From Tildeniella nuda ZEHNDER 1965/U140 (lineage in GTDB: Bacteria > Cyanobacteriota > Cyanobacteriia > Leptolyngbyales > Leptolyngbyaceae): DNA of 64,000 bases. The stretch lies in assembly GCA_019358895.1 (NCBI GenBank), contig JAHHIG010000004.1, forward strand, positions 1 through 64,000. Reading direction: 5' to 3'. The notes under the pieces are model-generated. The model saw only the letters and a program-made list of their open reading frames with translations. It was not told the origin of the DNA and made no database searches. A program made the position numbers and the translations under genes. This document shows positions 1 to 7,844 of this stretch, in pieces (within the stretch, counting starts at the first letter, position 1; each line of letters opens with the position of its first letter).

Positions 1-50
1 GTTTACCGTAATGAGTATGTCCGTATTTGATGATTTGAGTTGATTGGCAC

Positions 51-2075
51 TTGGGACAGTTCATTGAGTCGATTGCGATGCTTGAAATTGCTGATTTACA
101 GTTTACCATTACTATGCATTACCACCCAAATAACGAGGTTCGCAACAATGCTGCTTATGCGCTAGGTGATTTCGGTGGAAGAGCTAGAGATGCTGTTCAG
201 CCACTCATTGAAATCTTAAAGGATCAAATCCAGACAAAGGATGTTCGATCTGGTGCAGCTTATGCATTGGGAAAAATTGATGGTCATAACAAAGAAATCA
301 TTACAGTTCTAAGAAATACTCTCAAAGATGAAAACATTGATGTTCGGATTAAGTCAGCCGCTTCTTTAGAGAATGTTGCCAAGACACTCTATGATGATGC
401 CCAAACGATACATCAGGTAGATGCTGCGTTAGCAACTACTCAAGAACTGGTAAAAGATTTAGAGATCCCTGAGTTTGAGCAACACCAAAAATCAATCAAG
501 CGTATAGTTTCAAATCTCACTAATAAAAAGAATATCATTCAAGCGCAGGCAAGATTAGAGTGGGTTGCTGTTGGAAGAAGGATATGGCTTCATCACGCAC
601 TCTTCTGGCTGATACTCGTCTTTGTCTATCCAAAATCTTCCCAAATCCAGGCAATCTTCTTCTGGAATCCCTGGATTCGTAATATTTTAGGTTTAGGTTA
701 CGTTACCTTTTTGCTCCAATGGGTGCCCTTTCTACGGCGTAAGCTCTTTGAACCATTCAAACCATCTTTACTTGCCGACGCTGGACTTGATTCCTTCAAA
801 CCAGATCTTTACTTCTCCGACTCCGAAGTTTGCCTTAAGGGGACTGATAGTAACGAAGCCATTACCGCTGTCTGCCCCGGCATTCAAGGGCAACGCATTA
901 TCGAAGGCGATTCGGGGTTGGGCAAGACAATGTTTTTGCGGCACTTGCTTCAGCAGTCCAAGCGGATTGTCGTCTATCTGCCTGCCACCAAATGTGCCGA
1001 GGGCGTGATTGAAGCGATTCAAAAGAAGCTGCACGGTGATGAGATCAAAGACACCAAGTTTTTGCAAAGCCTGATCTATAGCGGAGCCATCGACATCTGC
1101 ATCGACGGACTCAACGAAGTCAACCCCGATACGCGGGCAAAAATCACCCAGTTCGTGGAGAGTCACTTCAAGGGCAACATTCTCATGACCACGCAACCGC
1201 TGGAATGGTTGCCGCCCTCCACTGCCAAAACCTACGTCATGCAGCCCCTTCAGTTGGAGCAAATTGAGCGCTACTTGCTCTCCCGCCAGCCGTCCCTCCC
1301 AAAAGCCGCACCTGTTCAGGGCACTGCTTATGAGCAGGCGTGTCGCACCTTTTTGAGCACGATGCTGAGTGCCCCTACCGAACCGCCCCCCAGCCCCCAA
1401 CTTTGGGGGAACCAAACCGTTCAAAGTCCCCCAGAATTGGGGGATTTAGGGGGCGCGAAAGAACGGAATACAGCCAATCTCAGTAGTCTTTCCCCAGAGG
1501 AACTGAAGACCGCTCGTGCCATTCTCTCGAACCCGATGGAGTTGACGCTAGCGGCGTGGATGCTGGCAGGTGGCGTACAGCCCGATTTGTTCAATCTGCG
1601 GGAGCAGCAGTACAAGCTCATGGCAGAAGAGTATCGCCGCACCTGGAACCAGGATTTTCCGCTGAAGCACTTTTCAGAAGCGGTCTATCAACAGTGGTTG
1701 CTGGACCAAAAGGCGCTGCCAGCGGACAAGTTTTACAACGAACTGCTGTGTATGGAAGACGAGAAATTCCGCATGGTGGTGAGCCGCCAGTGGAAAGATG
1801 CGAAGGGCGAGGCGAAGAAAGAATGGTACTTCCGCCACGACAAGATTGCGGAATTCTTTTTAGTGCAAACGTTCTTGGGCAAAAGTGAAGCGATCGAAGA
1901 ACGACTCAAAACGCACGTCAGCGATTCTCGGTTTCGTGGAGTCTACTTTCTGCTGGCAACGCTTCTGCCTCTGGATGCGGCTCAACGGTTGCGCGAAGAT
2001 TTGATTCAATATGCGGCAGATACCAAAGACCACACGGTGAGCGATACCTTTGTGCAGTTGTTGCGTTCACGGTAG
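51..2075 (+). CDS. HEAT-repeat / two-TM / NACHT-type NTPase
   Basis: A predicted membrane-anchored STAND-type NTPase of unknown role. HEAT-like helical repeats fill about residues 25-115, followed by a helical linker. Two hydrophobic segments lie at about 179-193 and 211-228. The NTPase follows, with Walker A GDSGLGKTMF (286-295), Walker B DICIDGLNEV (348-357) and a sensor-like strand NILMTTQP (376-383). The C-terminal part is helical. I used the TTG at 51; ATG at 78 is an alternative. All three forward frames are closed by stops before position 42, so nothing runs in from the left edge, but the start falls close to the first HEAT repeat and a decayed N-terminus is possible. Residues 446-468 are encoded by an intergenic-type repeat. 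The next gene, convergent, is a WD40 protein. NACHT proteins often act in signalling or defence; that role is inference here. Confidence 0.75.
   Translation: MGQFIESIAMLEIADLQFTITMHYHPNNEVRNNAAYALGDFGGRARDAVQPLIEILKDQIQTKDVRSGAAYALGKIDGHNKEIITVLRNTLKDENIDVRIKSAASLENVAKTLYDDAQTIHQVDAALATTQELVKDLEIPEFEQHQKSIKRIVSNLTNKKNIIQAQARLEWVAVGRRIWLHHALFWLILVFVYPKSSQIQAIFFWNPWIRNILGLGYVTFLLQWVPFLRRKLFEPFKPSLLADAGLDSFKPDLYFSDSEVCLKGTDSNEAITAVCPGIQGQRIIEGDSGLGKTMFLRHLLQQSKRIVVYLPATKCAEGVIEAIQKKLHGDEIKDTKFLQSLIYSGAIDICIDGLNEVNPDTRAKITQFVESHFKGNILMTTQPLEWLPPSTAKTYVMQPLQLEQIERYLLSRQPSLPKAAPVQGTAYEQACRTFLSTMLSAPTEPPPSPQLWGNQTVQSPPELGDLGGAKERNTANLSSLSPEELKTARAILSNPMELTLAAWMLAGGVQPDLFNLREQQYKLMAEEYRRTWNQDFPLKHFSEAVYQQWLLDQKALPADKFYNELLCMEDEKFRMVVSRQWKDAKGEAKKEWYFRHDKIAEFFLVQTFLGKSEAIEERLKTHVSDSRFRGVYFLLATLLPLDAAQRLREDLIQYAADTKDHTVSDTFVQLLRSR
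1386..1454 (+). repeat. Intergenic-type inverted repeat inside the NACHT gene
   Basis: Two short C5/G5 hairpins lie in tandem: CCCCCAACTTTGGGGG near 1394 and CCCCCAGAATTGGGGG at 1428-1443, the second followed by ATTTAGGGGG. This type of sequence is normally found between cyanobacterial genes. Here it is read in frame and gives a Pro/Gly-rich stretch (residues 446-468) that interrupts otherwise helical protein. Confidence 0.6.
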
Positions 2076-2085
2076 TTGAAGAGAA

Positions 2086-2141
2086 GCCGGGTTTCTTTGC
2101 AGCAAGGTGAAAGGTTTATTTAGTCATCAGAGAAACCCGGT
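2086..2141. terminator. CCGGGTTTCT hairpin between convergent genes
   Basis: CCGGGTTTCT (2087-2096) pairs perfectly with AGAAACCCGG (2131-2140). It lies between the 3' ends of the NACHT gene and the convergent WD40 gene, so it could end transcription from both sides. The motif AGAAACCCGGTTTCT recurs at about 37931, so this is also a dispersed repeat. Confidence 0.45.
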
Positions 2142-2168
2142 TTCTGGGTTTGGCGCGGACAGGTGTCG

Positions 2169-2984
2169 TTATGCCACTCCCCATACGCGCACGGTGTGAT
2201 CTTCGCTGCCGCTGACGATCAGTTGTTTGTCAGTGCTGACTGCAACCGCCGTAACCAAACTGGTGTGCCCCTTCAACGTACAGAGTTCGCGTCCCGTTTT
2301 CAGGTTCCAAATTTTGATGGCGTTCTGGCTGCTGCTCATGAGATGACGATCGCCCGTCAGCGTCACAGAAGCGATCGCCCGTAGCGCTCCTTTTTCTGGT
2401 CGGATCTGCCGTCCGGTTCGTAAACACCATGCCTTCACGGTTTGATCACGACCGCGAATCGCAAAGGTTTCCCCATCGGCACTCACGGTGATGGCATAGA
2501 TAAAGGAGCGCGCGTTGAGCGTAAAGACCTCTTCTCGTGCCCACCAGTCCCACACTTTGATGGTTTCATCGCGGCTACCGCTGATGATCGATCGCCCATC
2601 TGGACTCACCGCTACCGCTGTCACACCGCTCGTGTGTCCGGTTAGCGTCCCCAAACACTCAAAGAGAACATAGGGATCATAGGATTCCAGGGCACGTTTT
2701 GCGATCGCGTCTTTGCGGGGTTGCAGCCGCAAATAGGCAACCTTTTGCACCTGAAGCGATTCATCGTGCAGCGCCTGTATGAGCAATTCCAGCTCTACCT
2801 GAGCGTCGTTTGCCTCCAGCAGTGCAGCAATTCGCTGAGCGGCGATCGGGCTACCAAAGCGTTGTTTGACACCTTCCAGCCCACCCAACACCATTGCCCC
2901 GATCGGCGACGGGCTAGAACCACCCAGCACTGCATCATCGTCTCTGGGCTGCGTTTCTCTGAGCTGCGTTTCTTTGGGCTGCAT
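2169..2984 (-). CDS. Short HEAT/ARM + WD40 repeat protein
   Basis: A 271-residue protein. Residues about 35-110 are helical and HEAT/ARM-like, with the Leu-rich pattern seen at the N-termini of cyanobacterial WD40 proteins. Four WD40 blades follow, ending in IKVWD, VKAW, IKIWN and VRVWG. A closed propeller usually needs six to eight blades, so this protein is either a remnant, an oligomer, or pairs with another WD40 protein. It probably serves as an interaction scaffold. It faces the NACHT gene tail to tail. Confidence 0.7.
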   Translation of the reverse strand: MQPKETQLRETQPRDDDAVLGGSSPSPIGAMVLGGLEGVKQRFGSPIAAQRIAALLEANDAQVELELLIQALHDESLQVQKVAYLRLQPRKDAIAKRALESYDPYVLFECLGTLTGHTSGVTAVAVSPDGRSIISGSRDETIKVWDWWAREEVFTLNARSFIYAITVSADGETFAIRGRDQTVKAWCLRTGRQIRPEKGALRAIASVTLTGDRHLMSSSQNAIKIWNLKTGRELCTLKGHTSLVTAVAVSTDKQLIVSGSEDHTVRVWGVA

Positions 2985-3090
2985 CCGTTGATTTTAGCGT
3001 TTAGCGGTGCGACACAACGAGTCCCCAGCAGGCGTACACTAAAGAGCAGCAACGTGTAAAACTCGACTTTTGAAACCCTCGATCGCGCTG

Positions 3091-3420
3091 ATGGCTGAAC
3101 CGATTCCACCGATTACGTTACCATCTGCCCAAAACCCCGTGCAGGAAGGGGAATGGCTGCGGGTCGCGTTGTTGCAATGGCTGAATCAAGAGTTTATTCC
3201 CGAAGACGCAAATCAAGACATAGCAAAACGCGCTGCTCAGATCTTTGTCCGGCAGCGCATGGAAGGAGAAAACGATCTCGGTTCGCTGGTGATGGCGATC
3301 GTCACCGAGATGGAATCCTTTGATTTTTCTAACAGTTTCTTTGGCGAATTCACGGTTGCCAACGCCGTCAGCGATCTGGTGCTGGATAGTCTGGGCATCG
3401 ATCGCTGCTGTGGACAGTGA
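3091..3420 (+). CDS. Conserved cyanobacterial hypothetical protein (109 aa)
   Basis: A small acidic soluble protein of a type I believe is conserved in cyanobacteria, with no known function. I chose ATG 3091 (MAEPIPPI) over the in-frame TTG at 3070 because the first seven codons add nothing domain-like. It has a Pro-rich N-terminus, then amphipathic helices, and no signal peptide, transmembrane segment or recognisable catalytic motif. It is divergent from the WD40 gene and convergent with rpsN; a 25-bp-stem inverted repeat follows its stop codon. Confidence 0.6.
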   Translation: MAEPIPPITLPSAQNPVQEGEWLRVALLQWLNQEFIPEDANQDIAKRAAQIFVRQRMEGENDLGSLVMAIVTEMESFDFSNSFFGEFTVANAVSDLVLDSLGIDRCCGQ

Positions 3421-3422
3421 GA

Positions 3423-3525
3423 TAGTTGTTGGTTGTTGGTTGTTAGTTATTAGATGGCGTAGCTAGAACCGAACATGGAAGGAAGTTCAAGCAAATTTTT
3501 ACTAACAACCAAAAACCAACAACTA
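3423..3525. repeat. Long STRR-type inverted repeat, possible bidirectional terminator
   Basis: The left arm (3423-3447, built of TTGTTGG-like heptamers) matches the reverse complement of the right arm (3501-3525) at 24 of 25 positions, with about 53 nt between them. It sits exactly between the convergent 3' ends of the 109-aa gene and rpsN. Confidence 0.6.
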
Positions 3526-3534
3526 AAAACTCCT

Positions 3535-3837
3535 CTACCAGCTCGACTTTACAACACCGGGCAATAATCCCTGGTGCGCCATTTCGCGCAGAACGTGGCG
3601 AGAGAGACCAAAATCGCGGTAGAAGCCTCTAGAACGACCTGTCACCCAGCAACGGTTGCGAACGCGGGTGGGAGCGCTATTGCGAGGAAGCTGCTGGATT
3701 TGACGGTGAATCGTTAGCTTTTGCTGTTGCGAGGTTGCCGCTGCAAACTGCTCTTGCAGGTCTGCACGTTTATCGGCATACTTTTCCACCATCTTCTTGC
3801 GCTTGTTTTCGCGCTCAATCATGCTCTTTTTAGCCAT
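3535..3837 (-). CDS. rpsN: 30S ribosomal protein S14
   Basis: Small-subunit ribosomal protein S14, which helps assemble the 30S head. The length is 100 residues. It begins [10 protein letters not shown] and ends with the conserved block [21 protein letters not shown] followed by [13 protein letters not shown] and a C-terminal SW. It is the long form without the CxxC zinc site, as is normal for cyanobacteria and plastids. It stands alone, not in a ribosomal operon, which is usual for cyanobacterial rpsN. Confidence 0.97.
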   Translation of the reverse strand: MAKKSMIERENKRKKMVEKYADKRADLQEQFAAATSQQQKLTIHRQIQQLPRNSAPTRVRNRCWVTGRSRGFYRDFGLSRHVLREMAHQGLLPGVVKSSW

Positions 3838-3945
3838 GAGTCATTCCAATACTCTGTTAGTTAAGACACAGCTTACTATTGTACTGAACTGCGCGGGCGA
3901 TATGCCAACTAAATTTCAAGCGTTGCGACAGAAGGCAGAAGTCTT

Positions 3946-4089
3946 ACGCGATGTGTAACTAATTCGCCCTCATCCCCACCCTTCTCCCCAGGGAGAAGGG
4001 CTTCCAGACCGTTCCGGTTCCCTCTCCCATCGGGAGAGGGCTAGGGTGAGGGCAGTCGGCAGGCATTTCAGGAAAGTCGCACATCGCGT
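3946..4089. repeat. 144-bp element with ACGCGATGTG terminal inverted repeats (copy 1)
   Basis: ACGCGATGTG at 3946-3955 and its exact reverse complement at 4080-4089 bound a core with two hairpins: CCCTTCTCCC/GGGAGAAGGG and CCCTCTCCCatCGGGAGAGGG. An inverted copy lies at 41012-41157 and a damaged copy starts at 62893. It has no coding capacity and looks like a non-autonomous miniature element. Confidence 0.75.
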
Positions 4090-4129
4090 GAGTCTTGATA
4101 AAAATGACTGTTTCAGCCTGATAACTGAC

Positions 4130-4873
4130 TCAGACCCCCGACTTGTTGGCGATCGCAGGCGTTGGATGGGCAGGTGTAATTGCCAAATCCTCTGGTTCAG
4201 GAGTGTCTAGCGGTTTTGGGGAAAGCGTTGCAGAGGGACAGAGATCGGCAAGAGTACAGCGATCGCACTGGGGATTGCGCGCCATGCAAACGGCTCGACC
4301 GTGATAAATGATCCGAATTGACCAGTTCTCCCAATCAGGCTGTGGCAGCAGCTTCATCAAATCGCGCTCAATGCGGATGGGGTCTTTGTGCTCAGTCAGT
4401 CCCAAGCGATAGGTCAACCGTTTAACGTGCGTATCGACCGTCACGCCAAGATTAATGCCGTGAGCATGGGCTGACACCACATTGGCTGTTTTACGAGCGA
4501 CTCCTGGCAGCTTCAGCAAGTCCTCCATCAGCTTTGGCACCTCGCCGCCAAACTCCGTCATGATCATGCGGCAGGCTGCCTGAATGTTCTTCGCCTTGTT
4601 GCGGAAGAACCCGGTTGATTTGACCAATGCCTCAATTTCTTCCAGATCAGCGCCTGCCATTGCTGCCGCATCGGGGAAGCGCCGAAAGAGTGCTGGTGTG
4701 ACCATGTTCACCCGCACGTCGGTACATTGGGCAGACAAAATGGTCGCTACCAAAAGCTGCATGGGCGTTTCGTAGTCCAGCGAGCAGGTTGCATCGGGAT
4801 AGAGTTGCTTTAGTCTCAGCAGGATCTCGATCGCCCGTTGCTGCTTGGCTGGCAATTTGCGGGAGGCGCACAT
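4130..4873 (-). CDS. nth: Endonuclease III (DNA glycosylase/AP lyase)
   Basis: A base-excision repair enzyme that removes oxidised pyrimidines and cleaves abasic sites. The helix-hairpin-helix LPGVARKTANVV carries the catalytic lysine (K128), and the catalytic aspartate is D147 in VDTHVKR. The [4Fe-4S] motif Cx6Cx2Cx5C is complete (C196, C203, C206, C212). The length is 247 residues; the last 30 or so, after the cluster, are a Pro-rich tail beyond the usual E. coli length of about 211. It is transcribed alone, downstream of the rseP gene and separated from it by heptanucleotide repeats. Confidence 0.96.
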   Translation of the reverse strand: MCASRKLPAKQQRAIEILLRLKQLYPDATCSLDYETPMQLLVATILSAQCTDVRVNMVTPALFRRFPDAAAMAGADLEEIEALVKSTGFFRNKAKNIQAACRMIMTEFGGEVPKLMEDLLKLPGVARKTANVVSAHAHGINLGVTVDTHVKRLTYRLGLTEHKDPIRIERDLMKLLPQPDWENWSIRIIYHGRAVCMARNPQCDRCTLADLCPSATLSPKPLDTPEPEDLAITPAHPTPAIANKSGV

Positions 4874-4887
4874 GGGGAAGAATAGAA

Positions 4888-5004
4888 GGGTGTGGGGTGT
4901 GGGGTGTGGGGCGTAGGGTGTGGAAAAAGTAAAGGGAGGATTATTAGAAGGCTAAAGGCTAAAGGCTAAAAGTTTTCACTCCTCACTCCTCACTCCTCAC
5001 TTCA
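4888..5004. repeat. Heptanucleotide arrays (GTGTGGG, GGCTAAA, ACTCCTC)
   Basis: Three successive 7-bp tandem arrays: GTGTGGG at 4888-4922, GGCTAAA at about 4951-4973 and ACTCCTC at about 4978-5004. They fill the gap between the rseP stop and the nth start. This is the STRR class known from cyanobacteria. Confidence 0.8.
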
Positions 5005-5005
5005 C

Positions 5006-6091
5006 TTACCGAAACAGCTTCTGCACCGACTCTAGCTGCGTGGTATCGCGGACAATCAGAAAAATGCCTAGCCCTAGCAGCAGCATTAAGCCCGTTTGCA
5101 TCACGCCATCTTGTAGCTTGGATGGTAAAGGTTTGCCGCGCAAGCCTTCGATGAGGAGGAAGGCAAGATGACCACCATCGAGGGCAGGTAGGGGCAGGAT
5201 ATTGATGATTGCCAGGTTGATGCTGATAAGAGCACCGAAGGTAAAGAGGTTGAAGGCATCCGATCGCGCCAGTTTTGCCCCTTCATCCACAATCCGCACG
5301 GGACCCGAAATTTGGTCGGCAACTGCCCCAAAGTTGGTGATGAGTTGCCCAAAGCCCTGAACGGTCAGGACGGTGATGCGCTGGAATTCGTTGGCTGCAA
5401 TGGCAAACACTTCGATCGGATTGCCCACACGGCGACGTTCGATCGTCACATTAGGTGCAAGCTGTACGCCAATTTTGGCATTGGCATCCGGCGTAACGAC
5501 CAGTGGGTTGGGAAGCGCTTTACCATCGCGCTGAATTTTGAGGGCGATCGCTTGATTTGGACGATTCTGAATTGTCGCCATTAGCGTTCTAATTGCATCG
5601 CTTGAGGCTCCCAGCTCTTTACCGTCTACTGCCAGCACGATGTCACCTGGCTTGATGCCTGCTTTGACCGCCGCTGAACTAATCTCCGACTTCACTTCGG
5701 GTACCAAGACACCCGGTTGAAAATTGATATCCTGAGTGCCAGCAATGCCGATTTGCGTTACGAGCAGAAAATAGGCGAACACCAGATTTGCGATGACACC
5801 AGCGCTGATGACGATCGCCCGATCGAGCACGGGTCGATTTTTGAGCAAATTGGGGTCATTCGGCGGAATGGTGCTGTCGGGATCATCATCGGGAAAGCCG
5901 ACGAAGCCACCTAACGGAAAGGCTCTTAGCGCGTACTCGGTCTCCGGACCTTGATACTTCCAAAGAATGGGACCAAAGCCAATGGAAAAACGGTTGGCAT
6001 AAATGCCCTGAGCGCGGGCAGCCGTAAAGTGCCCCAGTTCGTGAACCACAATGAGGATTGCTAAAACGGCGATCGCAGCCAAAACTGACAT
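5006..6091 (-). CDS. rseP: RIP site-2 zinc metalloprotease (RseP/S2P family)
   Basis: A membrane-embedded metalloprotease that cuts transmembrane helices, in the RseP/S2P family. Zinc ligands are in HELGH (H17, E18, H21), with the third ligand in NILPLPALDGGH near residue 309. A PDZ domain occupies about residues 120-205, with the carboxylate-binding region around AGIKPGDIVLAVDG. Four transmembrane segments are visible: 1-16, about 92-112, about 280-305 and the C-terminus. At 361 residues it is normal for the one-PDZ cyanobacterial/plastid type. The substrate is unknown; anti-sigma factors are the known type. Confidence 0.93.
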   Translation of the reverse strand: MSVLAAIAVLAILIVVHELGHFTAARAQGIYANRFSIGFGPILWKYQGPETEYALRAFPLGGFVGFPDDDPDSTIPPNDPNLLKNRPVLDRAIVISAGVIANLVFAYFLLVTQIGIAGTQDINFQPGVLVPEVKSEISSAAVKAGIKPGDIVLAVDGKELGASSDAIRTLMATIQNRPNQAIALKIQRDGKALPNPLVVTPDANAKIGVQLAPNVTIERRRVGNPIEVFAIAANEFQRITVLTVQGFGQLITNFGAVADQISGPVRIVDEGAKLARSDAFNLFTFGALISINLAIINILPLPALDGGHLAFLLIEGLRGKPLPSKLQDGVMQTGLMLLLGLGIFLIVRDTTQLESVQKLFR

Positions 6092-6327
6092 ACCAAACTT
6101 CCAATAAAACGGTGGTTTCGCGGTTGCAATGATAGCAACGCACTTCCAACTATTCTAGAAGCTCCGACTCAGTAAATGTTAGCTGGCACAAAATCGCCCT
6201 TAATCACGATGCTCAGAGAGCCACTAACGTGAACACCACCATCGTTAATCACAAAATAATTTCACAGACGCAGAAACTTGCTGTATACCAGTACCAGTCG
6301 CGTTGTTATCTACGGTAAGTTGCAGTT

Positions 6328-7776
6328 GTGCGTCAGTTACTGAACCCCAAACCGGATACGATTCAGCAGCAGAATGCCATGCTGAAGGCAAAACTTGCCA
6401 GAGCCGATCGGCTCATTGTGCAGCTCAGAGCAGAAACGTCGCAACTTCGTGCCCAGCTCACGCAATTGCACCGTCGTTCGGCATCACCACGAGCAAACGT
6501 GCCGCCAACAAAAGTTTCCGTGTCCAGAACGGTAGAGCGATCGCCTGTTGCCCCTACACCAAGGCTCAAGCAACCCCAGCCAAAAGCAAGTAGACGATCG
6601 CTTCGGTCGGCTGCTGGTCGTCGATCGCCTGTGCGACCAGGACTGCGATTAGCGACGCTGCTTTCGTTTGCGATCGGACTAACGGTCGCAGCGGTTTTCA
6701 ATATGCAACGCTTGCAGCAACAGGCGGTTGCACCCCCTCAGCCAACGGCAACTGCAACCCTTCAGCCGTCTGCCCAACCGCAATTGCCACCGTCAACGGC
6801 AGCGGCAGTCATGCAAAAACAGACGATCGACGAGCTGGTGTACAACGTTCAGCCATCCTCGCTAGAATCGAGCGCGGCATTGCAGTCGATCGTCGATGGA
6901 GCAGTGGCACTTGCCGCCAGCAAATCTCTCTCAACGGAACCACTCTCCATTACGCTGATTGACCTGAAAGCCAACACGATCGCGGGCTACCAAAAAGAGA
7001 AACCCCGCTACCCTGCCAGCGTTGTCAAGCTTTTTTGGTTGGTGATTTGTGAAGCACAGTTAGAAAATGGCATTTTACAGCCCGATCCAGCCCTGAGTGC
7101 TGATTTGACTGCCATGATTGTGCATTCGGACAACGATGCGGCAAGTCGGATTTTCGATCGCATCACCCAAACCACCTCCGGCAGCACACTCAGCGGCGAA
7201 GCGTATGATACCTGGCTCAAGAACCGTTTGCGGATTAATCAATTCTTTCGTGCCGCTGGTTACGACGGTCTCAGCATCAGCCAGAAAAACTATCCAATTT
7301 ATTCGCTCAAGTTAGATGGTCCCGATGGGCGAGAACTTCAGATGCGCGACGAGCAACAGCAACCCATCCGCAGCCTGATTACCACCGACCAGGCTGCCAG
7401 ACTGATGCAAGAAATTTACTCTGGCAAGTCCATTTCAGCCAGCCGCAGCCAGGAGATGATCGCTCTGCTCACCCGCGATCTGAATCCAGAGAACTGGAAA
7501 AAGCAACCGGGTAACTCGATCGCAGGCTTCCTCGGTGAACCCTTACCCGCAGACGTGCGCTTCGCCTCCAAAGTAGGCATGACCACCAAAACCCGTCACG
7601 AAGTCGCTTTCATCGAATCCAAAGACGGCAAAGTCGCGTATATTCTCGCTGTCTTTGGGGCTGACCCCACCTACAGCCAAAACTCCGAAATTCTGCCTGC
7701 CATTTCCAACGCCGTCTATACCCAAATGATGGAGCGCAGTGCTCATGCGGACGTGGTGAGAAAGGATGAAGGCTAA
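6328..7776 (+). CDS. Beta-lactamase/PBP-like serine hydrolase, membrane anchored
   Basis: A class A beta-lactamase-fold protein, more likely a cell-wall or housekeeping hydrolase than a resistance enzyme. Residues 10-50 are a probable coiled coil, followed by a basic Pro/Ser-rich stretch, a transmembrane anchor at about 107-124 and a Pro/Ala/Gln linker. The catalytic domain has SVVK (S231, K234) as the SxxK motif, SDN (267-269) and KVG in place of KTG near residue 413. The start is GTG at 6328; an ATG eighteen codons further is an alternative. The last five codons and the stop are made by AAGGATGAAGGCTAAA, the start of a heptanucleotide array, so the native C-terminus may have been replaced. 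Confidence 0.82.
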   Translation: MRQLLNPKPDTIQQQNAMLKAKLARADRLIVQLRAETSQLRAQLTQLHRRSASPRANVPPTKVSVSRTVERSPVAPTPRLKQPQPKASRRSLRSAAGRRSPVRPGLRLATLLSFAIGLTVAAVFNMQRLQQQAVAPPQPTATATLQPSAQPQLPPSTAAAVMQKQTIDELVYNVQPSSLESSAALQSIVDGAVALAASKSLSTEPLSITLIDLKANTIAGYQKEKPRYPASVVKLFWLVICEAQLENGILQPDPALSADLTAMIVHSDNDAASRIFDRITQTTSGSTLSGEAYDTWLKNRLRINQFFRAAGYDGLSISQKNYPIYSLKLDGPDGRELQMRDEQQQPIRSLITTDQAARLMQEIYSGKSISASRSQEMIALLTRDLNPENWKKQPGNSIAGFLGEPLPADVRFASKVGMTTKTRHEVAFIESKDGKVAYILAVFGADPTYSQNSEILPAISNAVYTQMMERSAHADVVRKDEG

Positions 7777-7843
7777 AGGCTAGAGGATGAAAGTTTGAAT
7801 TGCTTCTAACCACTCCCTACTCCCTACTCCCTACTCCCTACTT
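7762..7843. repeat. Heptanucleotide arrays (GGCTAAA then ACTCCCT)
   Basis: GGATGAAGGCTAAAGGCTA begins inside the last codons of the serine hydrolase. ACTCCCT is repeated about four times at 7811-7840, ending a few bases from the serS stop. The array lies between two convergent genes. Confidence 0.75.
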
Positions 7844-7844
7844 T

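Noticed and set aside
768-1424. A 218-codon ORF on the minus strand inside the NACHT gene
   Set aside because: It lies opposite a well-supported gene, has no motif, and arises from the reading pattern of the other strand.
6328-7776. Antibiotic-resistance beta-lactamase
   Set aside because: It has SxxK, SDN and KVG motifs, but the membrane anchor, long linker and lack of the usual class A context point to a housekeeping hydrolase.
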